64,000 nt of DNA from Celeribacter persicus. Its GTDB lineage: Bacteria > Pseudomonadota > Alphaproteobacteria > Rhodobacterales > Rhodobacteraceae. The translations under genes were made by a program, and so were the position numbers. The stretch spans positions 1-64,000 of the forward strand of contig NZ_QAOH01000009.1 in assembly GCF_003050785.1 (NCBI RefSeq). Reading direction: 5' to 3'. Below the pieces are notes generated by a model. The model worked only from the letters and a program-made list of their open reading frames with translations. It did not search any database and had not been told where the DNA came from. This document shows, in pieces, positions 58,707 through 64,000 of the stretch (positions are counted from its first letter, which is position 1; every line of letters starts with the position of its first letter).

Positions 58707-59486
58707 ATGGTTCAGTTTAACCTTCCCAAAAATTCCAAGATCGTGACGGGCAAGACCTGGCCGAAGCCTGAGGGCGCGACCAATGTCCGCAAGTTCCAGA
58801 TTTATCGCTGGAACCCGGATGACGAGAAGAACCCGTCGGTGGACACCTATTTCCTCGACATGGACAAATGCGGTCCGATGGTTCTCGACGCGCTGATCAA
58901 GATCAAGAATGAGATCGACCCGACGCTGACCTTCCGCCGGTCCTGTCGCGAAGGCATCTGTGGCTCCTGCGCAATGAATATCGACGGGATCAACACGCTG
59001 GCCTGTATCTACGGTCTCGACGAGATCAAGGGCGACGTGCGCATCTTCCCGCTGCCGCACATGCCGGTGGTGAAAGACCTGATCCCGGATCTGACGCATT
59101 TCTATGCCCAGCACGCCTCGATCATGCCCTGGCTTGAGACCAAGACCAACCGTCCGGAAAAAGAATGGCGTCAGTCCATCGAGGATCGCAAGAAACTCGA
59201 CGGTCTTTATGAATGCGTGATGTGCGCCAGCTGCTCGACCTCCTGCCCGAGCTACTGGTGGAACGGCGACAAGTATCTTGGACCGGCCGCACTCCTGCAC
59301 GCCTACCGCTGGATCATCGACTCGCGCGACGAGGCCACCGGCGAGCGTCTTGATGATCTGGAAGACAGCTTCAAGCTTTACCGCTGCCACACCATCATGA
59401 ACTGTGCGAAAACCTGCCCGAAGGGTCTGAACCCGGCGGCCGCAATCGCGCATATCAAGAAGATGATGCTCGAACGGGCTCACTAA
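58707..59486 (+). CDS. sdhB: Succinate dehydrogenase iron-sulfur subunit
   Basis: This 259-residue subunit has the [2Fe-2S] motif [16 protein letters not shown] and the clusters' cysteines in [16 protein letters not shown] and [17 protein letters not shown]. It passes electrons from SdhA to the quinone site. It has its own AGGGGAACAGG ribosome site and a 147-base gap after the pyruvyl transferase gene, in which I see no other gene. That gap may hold a separate promoter. Confidence 0.96.
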   Translation: MVQFNLPKNSKIVTGKTWPKPEGATNVRKFQIYRWNPDDEKNPSVDTYFLDMDKCGPMVLDALIKIKNEIDPTLTFRRSCREGICGSCAMNIDGINTLACIYGLDEIKGDVRIFPLPHMPVVKDLIPDLTHFYAQHASIMPWLETKTNRPEKEWRQSIEDRKKLDGLYECVMCASCSTSCPSYWWNGDKYLGPAALLHAYRWIIDSRDEATGERLDDLEDSFKLYRCHTIMNCAKTCPKGLNPAAAIAHIKKMMLERAH

Positions 59487-59542
59487 TATAGAGCGTGTTC
59501 GGTGAAAGCGTAACGTGCTCACGGCTTCTTGGACGATCAAAC

Positions 59543-59569
59543 AAGCGCGTTCCCATAAGGAGCGCGCTT
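59543..59569 (+). terminator. Terminator of sdhB
   Basis: AAGCGCGTTCC and GGAGCGCGCTT form an 11-pair stem with one G-U around a 5-base loop, 56 bases after sdhB. GCCTGTTATT follows, a modest T-rich tail. Confidence 0.6.
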
Positions 59570-59610
59570 GCCTGTTATTAATGACATCCCTGAATGGAGT
59601 TTAGACAGAA

Positions 59611-60237
59611 ATGTCCCGATCGCCTGATCGCCCCAAGGTTTTCATTCTGGGGTTTAACAAAACCGCGACTACGGCGCTGCACCAATGGTTCAAGCTGTCA
59701 GGCTATCGGTCCTTTCACTGGGGCGAACTCCCAAAGAAAAACAAACCGGGGCGCTATCTGGCGAATATCCTGATTTCAAATATCACCTGTGGACGTCCGC
59801 CTCTGGAAACGATTGAAGATTTTGACTGTTATTCCGAATTTTCAAATGTGCGGGATGATTATTTTCTCGAGGCAAATTATTTTTTCGATAAACTCTACGA
59901 GGCCTATCCGAATGCCTATTTCATCCTGAACACACGTTCCACTGAAAGTTGGATCAGATCCAGAATCCGCCATCAGTCCAATGGATTCGGCTCTTTTATC
60001 GACAGGGCGCTTCGCGCGATGGGGCAGAGACAGGACGTTCTTGAGCGGCATTGGGAAGCATATAAACCGCAGTTTGAGGCTCGGATGCGTGACTTTTTTG
60101 CAGAACGTCCGGAAGCCCGGTTCTGCGAATACCACATCACGCAGGACAGGCCGGAAAAACTCATCGCATTTCTGCAAGAGCACTATACCCTGCCGTTGGA
60201 AAATTTCGGCGTTCATAATGCGGAAGCGACGGCCTGA
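59611..60237 (+). CDS. Sulfotransferase-like protein
   Basis: This 208-residue protein has the PAPS-type P-loop near the N-terminus (FILGFNKTATTALHQWF) and a later Ser-rich segment, YFILNTRSTESWIRSRI, matching the 3'-phosphate-binding region of sulfotransferases. Members sulfate sugars or lipids at the cell surface. The gene is visibly more AT-rich than the sdh genes, which suggests recent transfer. It follows sdhB behind a terminator, so it probably has its own promoter. Confidence 0.8.
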   Translation: MSRSPDRPKVFILGFNKTATTALHQWFKLSGYRSFHWGELPKKNKPGRYLANILISNITCGRPPLETIEDFDCYSEFSNVRDDYFLEANYFFDKLYEAYPNAYFILNTRSTESWIRSRIRHQSNGFGSFIDRALRAMGQRQDVLERHWEAYKPQFEARMRDFFAERPEARFCEYHITQDRPEKLIAFLQEHYTLPLENFGVHNAEATA

Positions 60238-60355
60238 CCTCTGTGCCGTTTACCCTGTCGGTCCAACTCGGCGGGGTTTTTCTTTGCGTGCTTCTCCCCC
60301 TTGAACCAGAGTTTGCGGCTCGGCATCGTTTGCCTGACTGTTTAAGGAGTCCTCT

Positions 60356-61780
60356 ATGCGCAAATCCATCGGAGCCCGGTTTCTGATCGTCGGCTTGCTG
60401 ACGCTTTTGATGTTTATTCCGTTGTTCTTTGTCTCCGACATTGTGCAGAGCCGGAAGAACTATTCGCAAAACACATTGCGCGAGGTCGGACGCGAATGGG
60501 GCGGCGAGCAGGTGATTGCGGGGCCGATGCTGGTCATTCCGGTCGAGGAAACCGTGGAGCGTATAGAGCGGGAAGCGGTCATCAATCCGGAAACCGGGGA
60601 GGTCGTACTGGACACCGATGGCACTCCGCGCCAGCGGCAGGTGACGCGCAAGGTCACGGTGAATCGCGATCCGATTTATGTCTATCCGGGGCGGTTCGAT
60701 GTGGCCATCGACACCAGGACGCAAATCCGCCACCGTGGTATTTTCTCTGTGCCGGTGTATCAGGCGGCTATTGAGATGGGGTTCGATTTCCCTTGGGACC
60801 AGATCGCGTCTCAGGCGGTGAATGATGAGGTCATCCTTTGGGATCAGGCCGAGTTGATCCTGTCGCTGTCGTCGAATGCCGCGCTGCGCGGGCAGGCGGT
60901 GCTGAGTGTGGATGGGACGGAGGTGCCGCTCGAACCGATTGCCTCTGCCGACGAGGCGGCAGGGATCATGGCGGCTTTGGGCGACCCGCGTGGCAAGAGC
61001 GAGTATAAGCTGACGCTCGGGGCCAATGGGGCGCAATTGCTCCAGATCGCACCTGTCGGACGCCAGAGTGTGGTAACGCTCTCCTCGGATTGGCCGCACC
61101 CGAGTTTCCGCGGTGCATTTTTGCCGGACGGATCAGAGATTTCCGACGCCGGATTTTCGGCAACATGGACCATCCCGCACCTGGCGCGCACGCTGCCGCA
61201 GATGACGCGGGAGGATTACACCCGGGCGCTGCGTTATGGTATGGCCTTCGGGGTCGATTTCATCGAACCGAACGATTTCTATCAAAAGTCCTATCGGGCG
61301 GCGAATTATTCGATTCTGTTCATCGCGCTGACCTTCCTCACCGTTCTGTTGGTGGAAAAGGGCACGGAGCGCCCGGCGCATCCGGTGCAATACATTCTCA
61401 TTGGGCTGGCGCAGTCGATTTTCGTCCTGCTGATGGTGGCCTATTCCGAACAGATCGGATTCGGTCCTGCATATGCCCTCTCCGCCGGTGCGACCGTGGC
61501 GCTTTTGACCTTCTTCGGAGCTGTGGGGCTGAAACTCGGGCGGCGCACGGCGGTGCTGGGGGTGATGCTTCTGGTGCTTTATGGTGTGCTCTATCTGATC
61601 CTGCGCTCTGCGGATTATGCGTTGCTTGCAGGGGCGTCTCTGGCTTTTGTCGCCTTGGCCGCGACCATGTATTTCACGCGCAACGAGGATTGGTACGGGC
61701 CGGAAGGCACGGGCTTCTGGGGGCGCAAACGCAAAGCCGTCGCAGCCGTGACGTCACAAGAGCCCGGGCCAAAACCGTAA
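60356..61780 (+). CDS. creD: CreD family inner membrane protein
   Basis: This 474-residue protein has one N-terminal membrane helix (about 8-28), a large periplasmic beta-rich domain with GGEQVIAGPMLVIPVEE, and a cluster of about six helices after residue 310. SDWPHPSFRGAFLPDGSEIS and YGMAFGVDFIEPNDFYQKS are diagnostic. CreD affects cell envelope integrity and colicin tolerance in E. coli, where it is controlled by CreBC. No creBC genes are nearby. Confidence 0.9.
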   Translation: MRKSIGARFLIVGLLTLLMFIPLFFVSDIVQSRKNYSQNTLREVGREWGGEQVIAGPMLVIPVEETVERIEREAVINPETGEVVLDTDGTPRQRQVTRKVTVNRDPIYVYPGRFDVAIDTRTQIRHRGIFSVPVYQAAIEMGFDFPWDQIASQAVNDEVILWDQAELILSLSSNAALRGQAVLSVDGTEVPLEPIASADEAAGIMAALGDPRGKSEYKLTLGANGAQLLQIAPVGRQSVVTLSSDWPHPSFRGAFLPDGSEISDAGFSATWTIPHLARTLPQMTREDYTRALRYGMAFGVDFIEPNDFYQKSYRAANYSILFIALTFLTVLLVEKGTERPAHPVQYILIGLAQSIFVLLMVAYSEQIGFGPAYALSAGATVALLTFFGAVGLKLGRRTAVLGVMLLVLYGVLYLILRSADYALLAGASLAFVALAATMYFTRNEDWYGPEGTGFWGRKRKAVAAVTSQEPGPKP

Positions 61781-61818
61781 CGGAACCGTGCTTTCCCAAT
61801 TCGGGTGCCGGAGGCTAA

Positions 61819-61863
61819 AGCGTTTCGCATTAAATCTTAACCACAGATTTAGTGTGAAACGCT
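61819..61863. repeat. 19-base-pair palindromic element downstream of creD
   Basis: AGCGTTTCGCATTAAATCT pairs with AGATTTAGTGTGAAACGCT along its whole length (two G-U pairs) around a 7-base loop. A partial copy, AAACGCTTTA, recurs at 61921-61930. It has no U-tract and looks like a REP-type intergenic repeat, although only one full copy is in the window. Confidence 0.5.
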
Positions 61864-61939
61864 CACACCGTTTATATGTTGTACCGCGTTTTGCTTTTTC
61901 CCTGTTTCAGATAAAAAGAAAAACGCTTTATGAGAGGGC

Positions 61940-62134
61940 ATGCTGTTCCTCGTCCCTCTCATCGTCATCGCGCTTTACGTCGGCATGTATCTCATGCGCT
62001 CCAATAAGACCGGCGCATGCCGCTGGCGACAGATTGGCAAGGATGAGAACGGCGTGCGCTGGCGCTGTCCGGTCTGTGGCGCAGAGGCCGAGACCGAAGA
62101 GGGGGAGCCTAAGTTCTGCGGCGGGCGGGAATAG
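61940..62134 (+). CDS. Small membrane protein with zinc-ribbon tail
   Basis: This 64-residue protein has one N-terminal membrane helix (about 2-19, LFLVPLIVIALYVGMYL). A cytoplasmic tail follows with Cys27 in TGACRW, the knuckle WRCPVCGAE and a last Cys in KFCGG, a possible metal-binding ribbon. I recall similar unnamed proteins in Rhodobacteraceae. The function is unknown. Confidence 0.65.
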   Translation: MLFLVPLIVIALYVGMYLMRSNKTGACRWRQIGKDENGVRWRCPVCGAEAETEEGEPKFCGGRE

Positions 62135-62291
62135 CACGCGTCTCTGAAAACTCCTGAAAGATGTATCCCCGGCGCTGCGTTGCAGCATGCGCATGACGAC
62201 TATGCGCCATATGGGGGCTGTCACAGGTGGCGTTGCGGCATACCTATGTGCGCAAGGGAGGGCCCAAAGGACCCTTAACGGAGACTGACAC

Positions 62292-62462
62292 ATGACCCTG
62301 CACGACGCGAAACTGAAAGACGCCGCCGCGAAAGAGACCACGATGAAAGTCTCCGAATGGCTGGAATACTATGCACCGTCCACCCCGGCGGTGAACACCG
62401 GCGAGCAAATGGCACCACGCAAGCTGGACGTGCTCGACCAGATGTACGCCTATTACGAATAA
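62292..62462 (+). CDS. Small conserved-looking protein of 56 residues
   Basis: A complete short reading frame (MTLHDAKLKDAAAKETTMKV at the start, DVLDQMYAYYE at the end) begins after GGAG and stops 25 bases before a strong terminator. This gives it a proper gene layout. It is hydrophilic, with no signal or membrane helix and a Tyr-rich C-terminus. I do not know a function; it may be a small regulator. Confidence 0.6.
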   Translation: MTLHDAKLKDAAAKETTMKVSEWLEYYAPSTPAVNTGEQMAPRKLDVLDQMYAYYE

Positions 62463-62486
62463 GGCATCGCCTGATCGTTTGAGTGA

Positions 62487-62508
62487 AAAAGCCCCTCGCG
62501 GGGCTTTT
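62487..62508. terminator. Bidirectional terminator
   Basis: AAAAGCCCC-TCGC-GGGGCTTTT, with symmetrical A and T tracts, sits between the 56-residue gene and the converging aldo/keto reductase gene. Confidence 0.88.
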
Positions 62509-62514
62509 GTCATT

Positions 62515-63504
62515 TCAGCAATAGCGTTCGACGCCGACCATTTGTGCGTCGGCATAGCGGTCGCCCGCCGCCCAGCCCGCAGGCAGAATCTGCTCGATTT
62601 CCCAAAGATCGTCCTCCGAGAGGCCGATTTCTCCCGCATCGGCCCAGTCGGCGAGGTGTTCTTTCGTCCTCGTGCCGGGGATCGGGATGAGGTGATCACC
62701 CTGATGCAGCACCCATGCGAGCGCCAGTGCAGGTGTAGAGACGCCCTTTTTCGCGGCATAGGTTCGGAATGCGCGGATATACTCCATGTTTTCCAACCAG
62801 TTTTGGCCCATGAAGCGCGGGTTCGATTTGCGGAAATCACTGTCGTGGAAAGCGGCGGGGTCGAGATCGGCGACACCCAGCGCCCCACGCGCGATGGGGG
62901 AGAAGGGGACGAAGGTAATGCCCAGCTCCTCGCAGGTCTGGATCACGCCCAACTCAGGCTGACGGGTCCAGAGCGAGTATTCGTTTTGGACGGCAGTAAC
63001 AGGCACGACCTTGTGCGCACGGCGAATGGTCGAGGGCGCAACCTCGGAAAGGCCCCAGGCGTCGATCAATCCCTCTTCGATGAACTTACCCATGGTCTCG
63101 GCGACTTTCTCGACGGGAAGTTCCTGTTGCCGACGGTGGATGTAGTAAAGCTCGACCTTGTCGCGATTCAGCTTTTCGAGCGAGCTTTCCAGCTCGGCGC
63201 GAATGTAATCTTCCTCATTGTTGAACGCGCGGGGCGGTCCGGGGATGATGCCGACTTTGGTCGCAAGCGTCACCTGCGCACTGCTTTCCTTGAGGTACTG
63301 GCCGATGATCCGTTCGGAACGGCCCATGCCATAGAGATTCGCGGTGTCCCAGAAGTCGATGCCCGCGGCCTCGACTGCGGCGAGGGTTTCGAGCGAGGTC
63401 TCGTCATCGGCCGCGCCGAAGAACCCTGCGAAGCTCATGCAGCCAAAGCCGATGGCGCTCACCATCGGGCCATTTGCGCCGAGCTGGCGCTTGGGCATGC
63501 TCAT
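62515..63504 (-). CDS. Aldo/keto reductase
   Basis: This 329-residue NADPH-dependent carbonyl reductase is of the AKR TIM-barrel type. The catalytic tetrad is recognisable: Asp and Tyr in FWDTANLYG, Lys in VTLATKVG, and His in LYYIHRRQQ. The NADP site is in [15 protein letters not shown]. The physiological substrate is unknown. The start overlaps the deoD stop by four bases, so the two are co-transcribed. Confidence 0.9.
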   Translation of the reverse strand: MSMPKRQLGANGPMVSAIGFGCMSFAGFFGAADDETSLETLAAVEAAGIDFWDTANLYGMGRSERIIGQYLKESSAQVTLATKVGIIPGPPRAFNNEEDYIRAELESSLEKLNRDKVELYYIHRRQQELPVEKVAETMGKFIEEGLIDAWGLSEVAPSTIRRAHKVVPVTAVQNEYSLWTRQPELGVIQTCEELGITFVPFSPIARGALGVADLDPAAFHDSDFRKSNPRFMGQNWLENMEYIRAFRTYAAKKGVSTPALALAWVLHQGDHLIPIPGTRTKEHLADWADAGEIGLSEDDLWEIEQILPAGWAAGDRYADAQMVGVERYC

Positions 63505-64000
63505 GCGAAAGCCGCCTCAAGCGCGATCTCGACCATGTCGCCAAAGCTCCTCTCGCGTTGATCGGACGGAAGCGCCTCATGTGTCAGCAAGTGATCGGAC
63601 ACGGTCATCACACCCAATGCGCGGACGCCATGACGGGCGGCGACGGTGTAAAGCTCGGCGGCTTCCATTTCGACACCGAGGATGCCGTGGCGGATCATCA
63701 CCTCATCGAGGTCGGGACGCTCGGCATAGAACACGTCGGAGGAATAGATATTGCCGACATGCACGCCGGTGTCTTTCTGACGCGCGGCGGCAACGGCGGC
63801 TTCCAGAAGACCGTAATCGGCACAGGGTGCGTAGTTGATTTCCTTGAAAAAACCAGCGGACGGCGTCGTGCCCATGGTGGTCGCGGTCATGGCGATGATC
63901 ACGTCGCGCACCTTGATATGATGCTGCATCGCGCCGCAGGAGCCGATGCGGATCAGCGTTTTGGCGCCGTACTCCGTGATCAACTCATTGGCGTAGATCG
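63501..64000 (-). CDS. deoD: Purine-nucleoside phosphorylase DeoD, 3' part
   Basis: The gene runs off the right end of the window, so the N-terminal third is missing. The visible part has [37 protein letters not shown] with the substrate-binding Glu, and [18 protein letters not shown] with the catalytic Asp. DeoD cleaves purine nucleosides with phosphate for nucleoside salvage. The in-frame TTG at 63983 is internal and not a start. Confidence 0.93.
   Translation of the reverse strand, partial: IYANELITEYGAKTLIRIGSCGAMQHHIKVRDVIIAMTATTMGTTPSAGFFKEINYAPCADYGLLEAAVAAARQKDTGVHVGNIYSSDVFYAERPDLDEVMIRHGILGVEMEAAELYTVAARHGVRALGVMTVSDHLLTHEALPSDQRERSFGDMVEIALEAAFA

Overview
The window is a contiguous piece of a high-GC alphaproteobacterial chromosome. 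The gene set points to the Rhodobacteraceae (Roseobacter group): TRAP transporters of two classes, ethylmalonyl-CoA pathway genes, a FYDLN-acid protein, a twin-lipoyl OdhB, a PaaN-type aldehyde dehydrogenase and MAPEG inside the 2-oxoglutarate dehydrogenase operon. No phage, insertion sequence, CRISPR array or rRNA was seen. There is one tRNA, tRNA-Ala(GGC).

Region 1 (1-13 kb) is sensing and uptake. It holds the 5' end of an acetate-CoA ligase gene, a Cache/HAMP chemoreceptor, a dctPQM TRAP operon, the metNIQ methionine importer, and a TAXI-type TRAP operon (solute receptor, fused permease, universal stress protein). Region 2 (13-16.1 kb) has an RpiR-type regulator divergent from a class III aminotransferase and a beta-keto acid cleavage enzyme (BKACE). 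Together with the TAXI transporter this looks like a catabolic module for an unidentified beta-amino acid or related amine. I consider it the best candidate for an undescribed pathway in this window.

Region 3 (16.3-36.7 kb) is an almost complete phenylacetate island. A rightward operon carries paaJ-paaABCDE-paaZ-paaY. A leftward set carries paaG-paaI-paaK and then the TetR-type paaR. A second rightward operon carries paaN, a five-gene branched-chain-type ABC importer and a hydratase/dehydrogenase fusion that stands in for the missing paaF and paaH. The repressor gene paaX precedes the island. Palindromes resembling PaaR sites overlap both promoter regions, and PaaX-like sites lie beside them.

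Region 4 (37-62 kb) is central metabolism. Going leftward it has mdh, sucCD, odhAB, two inserted small genes and lpdA; going rightward it has sdhCDAB. Ethylmalonyl-CoA pathway genes (an Mcl2-like lyase/thioesterase and mesaconyl-CoA hydratase) lie between mdh and sdh. A GntR/FCD regulator gene at 38.4 kb has the palindrome TGTGATCACA just before its start codon. Exact paired copies precede sucC and sdhC, which suggests a local TCA-cycle regulon. The sdh operon is unusual: a polysaccharide pyruvyl transferase gene separates sdhA from sdhB, and a sulfotransferase-like gene follows sdhB.

Region 5 (60-64 kb) has an orphan creD, two very small genes, an aldo/keto reductase and the 3' part of deoD. 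A structured RNA candidate with four hairpins, a C10 loop and an intrinsic terminator sits at 39.2-39.4 kb.

All functions are read from sequence motifs and family memory; no database search was run.
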